From Bacillus sp. CECT 9360 (lineage in GTDB: Bacteria; Bacillota; Bacilli; Bacillales; DSM-1321): a stretch of DNA of 64,000 nt. The stretch covers positions 124,001 through 188,000 of the forward strand of contig NZ_CAKKNA010000009.1 in assembly GCF_918741275.1 (NCBI RefSeq). The letters are read 5' to 3'. Position numbers and translations under genes: made by a program. Of the stretch, positions 56,928-64,000 are shown one piece after another. Every line of letters begins with the position of its first letter. The first letter of the stretch is position 1. The notes below the pieces were generated by a model. It had not been told where the DNA came from. It was given only the letters and a program-made list of their open reading frames with translations, and searched no databases.

Positions 56928-58646
56928 GTGAAAATTCATATTGTCCAAAAAGGGGATACACTTTGGAAGCTCTCGAAGAAGTACGGCGTCAGTTTCGAAG
57001 AGCTGAAGAAAGCAAATACCCAGCTTAGCAACCCGGATATGATAATGCCGGGCATGAAAATTAAAGTGCCAGGTTCTTCAGGCAGTGTAAAAAAAGAAAC
57101 AGTGAAACCGAGTGTGAAAGAAGCTCCGACACAGTATACACAACCGGTAAAAGAGCAGCCGATGGTAGCACAACCGCCTATACCTCAGCCGTTTGTACAA
57201 CAACCAATTGTAAAAGAACAGCCAAAACCCCAGCCTTATATACAACAACCGATGGTAAAAGAACAGCCAAAACCCCAGCCTTATATACAACAACCGATGG
57301 TAAAAGAACAGCCAAAACCTCAACCTTTTATACAACCGAAAGAAGAACCATTTCCAAAGCAAATCGTTAAAGAACAGCCCGTCATGCCTGAAATTGACAT
57401 GGAAATAGATATCAATAATTATTATATGGTCAACATGGTAAAGCCACCAGTACCCAAAATGGTGGAACCGAAAGTTATGAAAGAGGAAAGTCCAGAAGTG
57501 GAATATGCTCCTGCACCTGATTGCGTCCCAGTCACACCGATCATGCCGGGAACGGGATTTTGCCTTCCTTATCAACCGTGGGCCATTCCGCAAATGCAGC
57601 AGTCCTTCCCACAAGTTCAGGAGTGGGAAAGCTGTTCCGATACATCAGAAATGCAATACATGCAACAACAAGGCTACGGCACAGGCTTCAACCCGTATCG
57701 CCAGGAAAGAATGGCAAATCATCAGTATGACTCCTCATCTTTTGATCAGGCGGGGTACGGGCAATTATATGGAAACAGTCCTGCAATGGGCGGGTCATAT
57801 GCTCCCGAGGTCCCTTCTTATGAATCGTCCATGGAATCACCGGCAAACCTTATGAGTACGTATAATCAGCACCATCAGTATCCGAAGTTTCAACCACAAT
57901 ATCAGCAACCGGAATATCAGCAATACCCAGAGATTCAACCACAATATCAGCAGTACCCGGAATCTAAGGAGTACCCAAAGTTTCAACCACAATACCAACA
58001 GCCGGAGTATGAGCAGTACCCGGAATCTAAGGAATACCCAAAGTTTCAACCACAATATCAACAGCCGGAATCTGAGCAGTATCCGAAGTTTCAACCACAA
58101 TACCAACAGCCGGAGTATGAGCAGTACCCGGAGGTTCAGCCACAATATCAGCAGTACCCGGAATCTAAGGAGTACCCAAAGTTTCAACCACAATACCAAC
58201 AGCTGGAATCTGAGCAGTATCCGAAGTTTCAACCACAATACCAGCAGCCGGAATATCAGCAGTACCCAGAGGTTCAACCACAATACCAGCAGCCGGAATA
58301 TGAGCAGTACCCAGGGGTTCAGCTACAATATCAGCAGTACCCGGAGAGTCAGCAGTACCCAGAGGTTCAGCTACAATATCAGCAGTATCAACAGATGCAA
58401 CCACTATACTCTTATCCACAGCAGGTTCCGCTGCCAGGCATGCCGGGAAGCAAGGACTGCGGCTGTGGCGGAGGTTCACGATCTGACATACACCAACTTT
58501 ACCAATATCAACAACCAATGCCGATGAGATTTCCGCAGCCTGAACCGGAACATAATCAAGGGAGCGAGTTCCACTCTGTAATTGATCCATACAAACCGGA
58601 TGTTTTCAAAATGCCGGAATTCGCTGATGAAAGCAGCGGATTATAA
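56928..58646 (+). CDS. safA: Spore coat assembly protein SafA, repeat-rich
   Basis: Morphogenetic protein of the inner coat that binds the spore surface and SpoVID. It has 572 residues. A LysM domain is at 1-48 (VQKGDTLWKLSKKYGVS). Next come three copies of a VKEQPKPQPYIQQPM-type repeat at about 93-140, a middle region with cysteines, and about 20 copies of a Q/Y/P repeat (QPQYQQPEYEQYPE) at about 315-485, ending near CGCGGGS. It starts with GTG 56928 behind AGGAGGG. The repeat region is probably variable in length between strains. safA follows nadA as in B. subtilis. Confidence 0.93.
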   Translation: MKIHIVQKGDTLWKLSKKYGVSFEELKKANTQLSNPDMIMPGMKIKVPGSSGSVKKETVKPSVKEAPTQYTQPVKEQPMVAQPPIPQPFVQQPIVKEQPKPQPYIQQPMVKEQPKPQPYIQQPMVKEQPKPQPFIQPKEEPFPKQIVKEQPVMPEIDMEIDINNYYMVNMVKPPVPKMVEPKVMKEESPEVEYAPAPDCVPVTPIMPGTGFCLPYQPWAIPQMQQSFPQVQEWESCSDTSEMQYMQQQGYGTGFNPYRQERMANHQYDSSSFDQAGYGQLYGNSPAMGGSYAPEVPSYESSMESPANLMSTYNQHHQYPKFQPQYQQPEYQQYPEIQPQYQQYPESKEYPKFQPQYQQPEYEQYPESKEYPKFQPQYQQPESEQYPKFQPQYQQPEYEQYPEVQPQYQQYPESKEYPKFQPQYQQLESEQYPKFQPQYQQPEYQQYPEVQPQYQQPEYEQYPGVQLQYQQYPESQQYPEVQLQYQQYQQMQPLYSYPQQVPLPGMPGSKDCGCGGGSRSDIHQLYQYQQPMPMRFPQPEPEHNQGSEFHSVIDPYKPDVFKMPEFADESSGL

Positions 58647-58649
58647 AAC

Positions 58650-59603
58650 ATGGGAGACAGTGATTTTATCAACTGTCTCTTCTCTTATTTAGAAAATCAC
58701 GGGCTTAAAGCAAAAGACATCAAAAAAATTCGGGGTACTGTTTATTTGCTTAAATTAAAAAATCGTAAGCTTCTTATACTGAAAGGATTTGCCGACCGGG
58801 AAACCCTACATCGGCAACAGAGATTGACATCCCTTTTAAATCGGAATGGATTTACGCACACCTATAAATTTTTTTCGCAAATCCCGCCGTTTTCATATAA
58901 TAATCGATTGTTTTCGCTCATCGAGTACATCCAGCCACACGAGGATACGTTTCATTTTTTTCATGATGGAAACCGGAAGGAAGGACTCAGGCTTCTCTCA
59001 CAGTTTCATCATGCTTCCAAAAAGATTCTCGCTGAGCTTTCAGGTAAAGTGCCGACATTTAATCAAATCCAGAGATGGGAAGAAAGGCAGGAAAAATTCA
59101 AAAGCATTCTGCCGGTCGTCAGTTTTTATGTATCAGACTTCATTTTAACTGAATATCATGCATGGGCGTCATGGTCTTTGAATGGCATGAAACTTTTTGA
59201 GGATTCACTGCTTCACGAAGAAACCACGATTATTCACGGAGATGTCGCGCATCATAATTTCCTGCGGAGATCTGATGGTACGCTTTGCTTAATTGATTTT
59301 GATTTAATGGCTATAGGGCCCGCGGCTATTGACTATCTGCAATTTGCAAACAGAATATTGCCATCCTTGAATTATGATGCTGACGCTTTATGGAGTTATC
59401 CCGAGTTAAAGCAATACCAAACAAACCCTGCCTTTTTATATGCGCTCACTTATCCGACTGATATTTTCAGAGAATGGAACAGACTTGTTAAAGAGAACGA
59501 TATTGAAAAACATGCCGTCTGGAAGTTGACGGTTCAAGATTTCAATGCCCGGATGGCTTTTAATAGGAAAATCGCCCGAACAATTGGGATGCCATTATTT
59601 TAG
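58650..59603 (+). CDS. Phosphotransferase-fold protein of the CotS/YutH type
   Basis: A 317-residue aminoglycoside-phosphotransferase-like protein. The catalytic loop IIHGDVAHHNFL and the metal-binding LIDFDLM are intact, so unlike YsxE in this window it may be an active kinase. It starts 3 bases after safA stops and must be cotranscribed with it, which suggests a role in coat assembly or modification. The substrate is unknown. Confidence 0.82.
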   Translation: MGDSDFINCLFSYLENHGLKAKDIKKIRGTVYLLKLKNRKLLILKGFADRETLHRQQRLTSLLNRNGFTHTYKFFSQIPPFSYNNRLFSLIEYIQPHEDTFHFFHDGNRKEGLRLLSQFHHASKKILAELSGKVPTFNQIQRWEERQEKFKSILPVVSFYVSDFILTEYHAWASWSLNGMKLFEDSLLHEETTIIHGDVAHHNFLRRSDGTLCLIDFDLMAIGPAAIDYLQFANRILPSLNYDADALWSYPELKQYQTNPAFLYALTYPTDIFREWNRLVKENDIEKHAVWKLTVQDFNARMAFNRKIARTIGMPLF

Positions 59604-59711
59604 ATTATTGGCCTGATTTTACAGGTTAAACCTCCCCCTTGGTTAGTATGCTAATACATGAGCAGGTTCTGTACAATCTGCTTATCCAATTCAGCAAAGG
59701 GGGTTTTGTTG

Positions 59712-60386
59712 TTGAGGAAGTTTTTTATGGTACTGCCGTTCTGCGTGATATTGTGTGGCTGCGGGTTTGATGATAATGAAGCGGTGAGGCCTGCAGGGTA
59801 TTATTCCACTGACGAGGATGATTTAGTGAGGCGGATCAATTATCAGGCACCAATCACGCATATGTATCAAGACATGAATGCGGTAGAAAGAAGGCAGGAA
59901 GCGACTGAGCGGCAGGGAGGCAATCCAACGATCCCGCTGTCCACTTATGGGGACGGGTATTTTTACCACGATAGTAGCTTCAGTACAAGGGATACCAACT
60001 ATCATGGACATATAAGTAAACCGCAAACTCCGCGTTCATCCTACTACACGGCATATGATGGACGGCTGGTTGATCAAATAAGGGCAAGAGCCAACCGGGT
60101 AAATAACGTTAACGACTCCCGGGCAGTCATCTACAAAGGAGATATTCTCGTTACGGCTTTACTTGAAGATATCAGTGACCCTCAAGCTGTAAGGAATGCC
60201 ATAGAGAAGAGCGTCCGTCCCCTTGTCGGGAAACATAAACTACATGTAACCACCGATCAAGGGGTCTATTATCGATCCATCGCACTCGATAATAGAATGA
60301 GGAAAGGCGATCGCAGGGACATGTTTGACCAGGATGCGGCGGATATGTTCGAAAACATCGAGATTCATGAAAATCATTTGCAGTAA
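59712..60386 (+). CDS. coxA: YhcN/YlaJ-family sporulation lipoprotein, CoxA-like
   Basis: A lipoprotein of 225 residues. The signal peptide RKFFMVLPFCVILCGC ends in a lipobox (L-C-G-C), and the YhcN/YlaJ domain fills the C-terminal half (ANRVNNVNDSRAVIYKGDILVTALL). Three tandem TTG codons (59706, 59709, 59712) follow AAAGGGGG; I chose 59712 for spacing. The position after safA matches the cortex-associated lipoprotein gene coxA of B. subtilis; the symbol is based on that synteny. Terminator at 60391-60417. Confidence 0.75.
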   Translation: MRKFFMVLPFCVILCGCGFDDNEAVRPAGYYSTDEDDLVRRINYQAPITHMYQDMNAVERRQEATERQGGNPTIPLSTYGDGYFYHDSSFSTRDTNYHGHISKPQTPRSSYYTAYDGRLVDQIRARANRVNNVNDSRAVIYKGDILVTALLEDISDPQAVRNAIEKSVRPLVGKHKLHVTTDQGVYYRSIALDNRMRKGDRRDMFDQDAADMFENIEIHENHLQ

Positions 60387-60390
60387 TGTA

Positions 60391-60417
60391 AGCAGAGCTC
60401 AGGCTTTGCTTTTTTTA
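60391..60417 (+). terminator. Terminator after coxA
   Basis: AGCAGAGC / GCTTTGCT stem (one G-T pair), TCAG loop and seven T. Confidence 0.75.
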
Positions 60418-60423
60418 TGGATA

Positions 60424-60452
60424 TTTTAAAAGCCCCTCCATTAGGAGAGGCT
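60424..60452 (-). terminator. Terminator for the lipoprotein gene on the minus strand
   Basis: On the minus strand AGCCTCTCC / GGAGGGGCT with a TAAT loop is followed by TTTTAAAAT, just after the stop at 60460. Confidence 0.65.
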
Positions 60453-60459
60453 GGCTTGC

Positions 60460-61176
60460 TTATTCTGCAGGAGTTCCAGGAGGATTCGCTTGTTTGTTTT
60501 TTCTTCTCACGAAAAGAAACACGAATATAATGACAAGTAAAGCACCTATCGCCAGTAAGGCAATATTCACGTAGTTTATTTTCTTGAATTCAAAATCAAC
60601 ATCGTTCTTGACATTTGGCGTGAAATTCCAGACTAGTTCTTTCCCTTCATTTTTAACCTCAGTCGCATTATTCTCCCCTGCTTCTACAGGCAATTCTAAA
60701 TTGAATGTCAGTTCCATTTGGCTAATCATGGACTCAACCATCTGCTGATCGAATTCTTCACTTTCAGCATCGTCCGTCATGCCGGTGAAATCAAAAACAC
60801 CATCGACTTTATATGTATCTGTAAAGAAGCCCTTCGTTTCCTTCACTTTGAAGTCGAATAATTGCTGTTCATCACTGGGGCTTTTCATATCCTCAAAGGA
60901 CTCGAAATGCTTTTTGAGCGTTAACCCGATATATTTTTCACTGTTATAATCGGTTGCTTTAAAGCCTTCCTTTTCGGCCTCCTGTTTAGTGTCTTCGAGA
61001 TCATTTGTGATATCGGTTCCACCAAAAGTAGCGATTTGCTTGTCGATTCCATATACCAATGTTAAATCACTGCTGCCATCAGAATTTATCTTTAAAGAAG
61101 TATCAACCTTTACGCAACCAGTAAGGATCAGTACAAAGGTTAACAAACAAATAAGAACGCCGAGATGTTTTTTCAT
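60460..61176 (-). CDS. LppM-like (DUF3153) lipoprotein
   Basis: A 238-residue lipoprotein: signal peptide MKKHLGVLICLLTFVLILTGC with Cys21 as the lipidated residue, an extracytoplasmic domain of the LppM/DUF3153 type (VDTSLKINSDGSSDLTLVYGI), and a C-terminal membrane helix (NIALLAIGALLVIIFVFLFV) with a basic tail. It is therefore tethered at both ends. An ATG 9 bases upstream (61185) is also possible. It converges on coxA and diverges from bofC. Function unknown. Confidence 0.8.
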   Translation of the reverse strand: MKKHLGVLICLLTFVLILTGCVKVDTSLKINSDGSSDLTLVYGIDKQIATFGGTDITNDLEDTKQEAEKEGFKATDYNSEKYIGLTLKKHFESFEDMKSPSDEQQLFDFKVKETKGFFTDTYKVDGVFDFTGMTDDAESEEFDQQMVESMISQMELTFNLELPVEAGENNATEVKNEGKELVWNFTPNVKNDVDFEFKKINYVNIALLAIGALLVIIFVFLFVRRKNKQANPPGTPAE

Positions 61177-61331
61177 AATCACCATACCCTTTATTTAATA
61201 TCTACTTTTCATTTATCGGAAATGTTCACAAAAAGTTAATAGCTCGGGATATTGATAAAATAAACGGTTAAAATTCCAAAAGCCGTCTAAACTATAAATA
61301 GAATTACACTTCTTACAGAGAGGTGATGGAA

Positions 61332-61850
61332 ATGAAAGGCTGGATCGTGTTTCTAACAGTATTGATGAGTGTTGGTTTAACCGTTTCGGGTGAGGTGGAG
61401 GCGGCCCATCCTGAAAAGGAAAGGCAAATAACCGAACCGCTTGAGCGGAAGGTGGTTCTGCAGAGGATCTATGTTGATGGTGAGATGAGCGAAGAAATAT
61501 ATTTCGAGAAGATATTGGCGATGGAGGACTTCTGGGCCAACTACCAGGACTGGCAGCTCATCGACCAAAATGAGGAACGAATCATCTTTCAAAGAAAAGA
61601 AAATGACATATCTCCATTGCTGAAGGCCAATGGCTTTTTCGGCGTGTCAGAGGATGGCACCCTGTCCATCTTTAACGGCAAACCGCGAGATTCACAAATC
61701 ATCCAATCCTTTTTTCAAATAGATGTGAAAAAGCTGGAATCGTATAAACAACAGGAACTGCGCAAAGGCATACCGATCTTGAGCAAGAGTCGGTATGAAC
61801 AAATGATAGAGGCCTATAAGCCGTATTCATTTCCTAAGATTGAAAAGTAG
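61332..61850 (+). CDS. bofC: Bypass-of-forespore protein BofC
   Basis: Secreted forespore protein that restrains the SpoIVB signalling protease and so the SpoIVFA/SpoIVFB checkpoint encoded earlier in this window. It has 172 residues with a signal peptide (GWIVFLTVLMSVGLTVSG) and a BofC domain (ISPLLKANGFFGVSEDGTLSIFNG). AGAGAGGTGA selects ATG 61332; GTG 61323 and ATG 61326 are inside that site. Hairpin AAGCGGGAC / GTCCCGCTT at 61853-61882 follows. Confidence 0.92.
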   Translation: MKGWIVFLTVLMSVGLTVSGEVEAAHPEKERQITEPLERKVVLQRIYVDGEMSEEIYFEKILAMEDFWANYQDWQLIDQNEERIIFQRKENDISPLLKANGFFGVSEDGTLSIFNGKPRDSQIIQSFFQIDVKKLESYKQQELRKGIPILSKSRYEQMIEAYKPYSFPKIEK

Positions 61851-61852
61851 CA

Positions 61853-61882
61853 AGCGGGACACTTTAGCGGTGGTCCCGCTTT
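61853..61882. terminator. Hairpin between bofC and the converging NERD gene
   Basis: A 9-bp stem AAGCGGGAC / GTCCCGCTT with a 12-base loop lies between two convergent genes. The T-run is short, so it is a moderate terminator. Confidence 0.55.
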
Positions 61883-61883
61883 G

Positions 61884-62849
61884 TTATGGGGGTGACTGAA
61901 GATAGCGTTTGTTTTTAGGTGCTCCTTCTGAAGGTAAATTCATGGATTTGAGAATTCTTTTAGCAATATGCCGGGAGGGGATATGGAGAAAATCTCGAGA
62001 TTCAGTATTTTTAATATAAGGCTTAATAAGGTGGAAATAATCGTTAAGAGCTTGAATGTGGGCATGTTTAGATGGAGAGTTGCATGAGGGACAAAGCCAG
62101 AATCCTATTTTTCTGATCATTGGAAGATGGGAACATATCGGACAAATAGTTCCGGTAAGCAAGTGTTCGCGAGGAATAGTATAGGTTTCGAGAACGTTGG
62201 GGTTGTGTGGCGAATGTTCGCGTATTAATAGACGGCTTATTTTTTTGAGCTCTTTTTGAGATATAGCTTCTTTACTATATTTGTTTTCTAATTCTTTTAT
62301 TTTATTTTCCAAATCTGCTGAGTGGCATATTTTTTCATATTCCCGGGAGTACCCTGATTTTAGCTTGATGACGGTGGATGGATTGCTTATGATAACCAGA
62401 TATTCTACAGGAAGAGGTGTGAATTTTTCAACCTCCATCCAAGATACTAGTTCCCGCTGCTGCCGCTTTACTTGTAAAATGGGATCGGGGAATCCCTCCT
62501 CTTTGTCGTTGATGGTTCTTATAAGTTGATTAAAAGTACGGTCAAAATATAAAGCACCCGAAATATTTTTTATCTCAATGATTAAGGCAAAATATTTCGA
62601 AATAATGAGGCTGTCCATTTGAAAGTTATAGGTTCCGTTGTTTAAACATAGGTCGTGAAAGATGAGATACTCTTTTTCGGGAAGAGAATTGAAATGAATA
62701 TCTACTGACTCCTCGCCATTGAAACCTGCTTGCCTTTTGGCGAGATCTCTTTCAATTTTAGGCCGCTTTGGATAAGTGGCAGGAAGCCGCCTCAGCAATG
62801 CCTCCAATTTTACTATTGTTAATGGAAGTTCTCGATTTTTGGCAATCAT
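61884..62849 (-). CDS. NERD-domain nuclease-like protein with C-terminal zinc ribbon (paralogue 2)
   Basis: A 321-residue paralogue of the protein at 41612-42580. The two align without a gap through at least 300 residues. By my own count about 58 percent of the first 130 residues are identical. GFNGEE (42-47), Asp79, Glu92-x-Lys94 and the zinc cysteines 236, 239, 253 and 256 are at the same numbers. AAAGGAG precedes ATG 62849. It is inserted between bofC and ruvA, and array E starts about 100 bases upstream of its start codon. Substrate unknown. Confidence 0.88.
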   Translation of the reverse strand: MIAKNRELPLTIVKLEALLRRLPATYPKRPKIERDLAKRQAGFNGEESVDIHFNSLPEKEYLIFHDLCLNNGTYNFQMDSLIISKYFALIIEIKNISGALYFDRTFNQLIRTINDKEEGFPDPILQVKRQQRELVSWMEVEKFTPLPVEYLVIISNPSTVIKLKSGYSREYEKICHSADLENKIKELENKYSKEAISQKELKKISRLLIREHSPHNPNVLETYTIPREHLLTGTICPICSHLPMIRKIGFWLCPSCNSPSKHAHIQALNDYFHLIKPYIKNTESRDFLHIPSRHIAKRILKSMNLPSEGAPKNKRYLQSPP

Positions 62850-62953
62850 TATGATTACTCCTTTCTGTTTTTTGATAAAATTCTTTATTTACTTGAATAA
62901 TCCTGCTTGGGAGATGAAGATTTTTTAATCGATAACTAGCATCTTGTTTTTGT

Positions 62954-63450
62954 GAGCGATTATTGGGATGCATGAGCGGTTATTGAGATTTATGAGCGGT
63001 GATCCGAATTTACGAGCGGTAATCCGAATTTACGAGCGGTGATCCGAATTTACGAGCGGTGATCCGAATTTACGAGCGGTAATCCGAATTTACGAGCGTT
63101 GATCCAAATTTACGAGCGGTAATCCGAATTTACGAGCGGTGATCCGAATTTACGAGCGGTGATCCGGATTTACGAGCGCTGATCCGAATTTACGGGCGCT
63201 GATCCGAATTTACGGGCGCTGATCCGGATTTGCGAGCGGTGATCCGAATTTACGAGCGGTAATCCAAATTTACGAGCGCTAATCCGGATTTACGAGCGCT
63301 AATCCAGATTTACGAGCGGTGATCCAAATTTACGAGCGCTAATCCGAATTTACGAGCGCTGATCCGAATTTACGAGCGGTAATCCGAATTTACGAGCGGT
63401 GATCCAGATTTACGAGCGCAAAACCCAATTTACGAGTGCTACCCAATTTG
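62954..63450. repeat. Array E: about 25 units in exact 20-bp register
   Basis: Units beginning GAGCG recur at every 20 bases from 62954 to 63434 with no insertion or deletion, consensus GAGCGGTGATCCGAATTTAC. Variation is by substitution only (GGT or GCT; GAT or AAT). End units are degenerate. It fills the gap between the NERD gene (reading left) and ruvA (reading right). It is the same family as array D at 28301-28684. Confidence 0.95.
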
Positions 63451-63557
63451 ACACGAATCCGAACTTTGTAACGGCATAATCTGGTTCATGTTTTTTTCTC
63501 CTTCCGCCGTTTATATGATAAAATGAATGGTAAAGCAAAATTGGGGAGCGAAGAGAT

Positions 63558-64000
63558 TTGTATGATTATATAAAAGGGGTCATTGAGTATGTCGGGCCTG
63601 AATACATAGTAGTAGACAATGGGGGAATCGGGTATCAGGTGATGACGCCGAATCCTTTTATTTTTTCTGCTAAAATAAGCGAACAGGTTCAGATATTTCT
63701 GTATCATCATGTTCGGGAAGATATTTTTGCATTATATGGTTTTGAGACAAGGGAAGAAAAAGCGCTGTTCACGAAGCTGTTGAATGTGACGGGTATCGGT
63801 CCTAAAGGGGCGCTTGCGATACTTGCTTCCGGCCAGGTTGATCAGGTTGTAAAAGCCATTGAAAGTGAAGATGAAACATTCCTTGTCAAATTTCCGGGTG
63901 TCGGGAAAAAGACGGCCCGTCAAATGATTCTGGACTTGAAAGGGAAGTTAGAGAACATTGTTCCGGACTATTTCCCTAACCTTTTTAACGATGGCAAAAG
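63558..64000 (+). CDS. ruvA: Holliday junction DNA helicase subunit RuvA, 3' truncated by the window edge
   Basis: Binds Holliday junctions and loads RuvB for branch migration. The first 147 codons are present: an OB-fold ([27 protein letters not shown]) and the helix-hairpin-helix region ([16 protein letters not shown] and [19 protein letters not shown]). The start is TTG 63558 with GGGGAG upstream; the ATG at 63562 is out of frame and stops at once. The gene runs off the right edge. Confidence 0.93.
   Translation, partial: MYDYIKGVIEYVGPEYIVVDNGGIGYQVMTPNPFIFSAKISEQVQIFLYHHVREDIFALYGFETREEKALFTKLLNVTGIGPKGALAILASGQVDQVVKAIESEDETFLVKFPGVGKKTARQMILDLKGKLENIVPDYFPNLFNDGK

Noticed and set aside
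57078-58590. Long frames antisense to safA (up to 178 residues)
   Set aside because: They are low-complexity complements of the safA repeats with no initiation signals.

Overview
This window is a stretch of chromosome from an endospore-forming, low-GC Gram-positive bacterium of the Bacillaceae (Bacillus in the broad sense). The evidence is the gene order leuCD-ysoA-tig-clpX-lonB-lonA-ysxC-hemAXCDBL-spoVID-ysxE-valS-folC-comC-spoIIB-maf-radC-mreBCD-minCD-spoIVFAB-rplU-prp-rpmA-spo0B-obg-pheBA-niaR/nifS-nadBCA-safA-coxA-bofC-ruvA, which I know from Bacillus subtilis. Sporulation genes (lonB, spoVID, ysxE, spoIIB, spoIVFA, spoIVFB, spo0B, safA, coxA, bofC) are scattered through it. An RNase E/G gene, two NERD-domain genes and several repeat families differ from what I remember of B. 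subtilis, so this is a related genus or species. I cannot name it.

Layout. 0-10.7 kb: end of the leucine operon, then protein quality control (trigger factor, ClpX, LonB, LonA) and the GTPase YsxC. 10.8-15.5 kb: an accessory block between ysxC and hemA, which I remember as adjacent in B. subtilis. It holds a PadR regulator with a small membrane protein, a frameshifted transposase relic beside a 175-bp MITE with a visible 8-bp target duplication, a START-fold protein, a sirtuin and a membrane protein. 15.6-22 kb: tetrapyrrole synthesis from glutamyl-tRNA (hemAXCDBL). 22-31.8 kb: spore-coat genes, valS under a valine T-box (specifier GTC) whose leader has an inserted repeat element, two tandem ATP-grasp genes and folC. 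32-41.4 kb: a membrane diguanylate cyclase, prepilin peptidase, spoIIB, maf, radC, and the shape and division genes mreBCD-minCD. 41.6-50 kb: a NERD-domain gene, spoIVFAB, rng, the L21/Prp/L27 cluster, spo0B and obg. 50-64 kb: phenylalanine and NAD synthesis with the NiaR repressor, safA and other spore genes, bofC, a second NERD-domain gene and the start of ruvA.

The most unusual content is the set of intergenic tandem arrays with a period of about 20 bp. Two arrays use the core CGGCTACAAA (5.5 kb and 42.6 kb). Two use GAGCGGTRATC...TTAC (28.3 kb and 63 kb). A small fifth one is at 22.1 kb. The 42.6-kb array is a higher-order repeat: five different spacer types recur in fixed order with a 101-102 bp superperiod, five times. 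The 63-kb array keeps an exact 20-bp register over about 25 units. The two largest arrays each lie beside one of two paralogous NERD nuclease/zinc-ribbon genes, which are the two clearest insertions into otherwise conserved synteny in the 41-64 kb part. I report this pairing as the best candidate for an undescribed system, while noting that two other arrays have no NERD neighbour.

Other interspersed elements are a roughly 100-bp hairpin-plus-palindrome element in three copies (5.7, 50.2 and 56.7 kb), a long imperfect hairpin after rpmA, and strong hairpins before hemL. I recognised no tRNA, rRNA or CRISPR array. All assignments rest on reading the sequence and on memory of protein families; nothing was searched.
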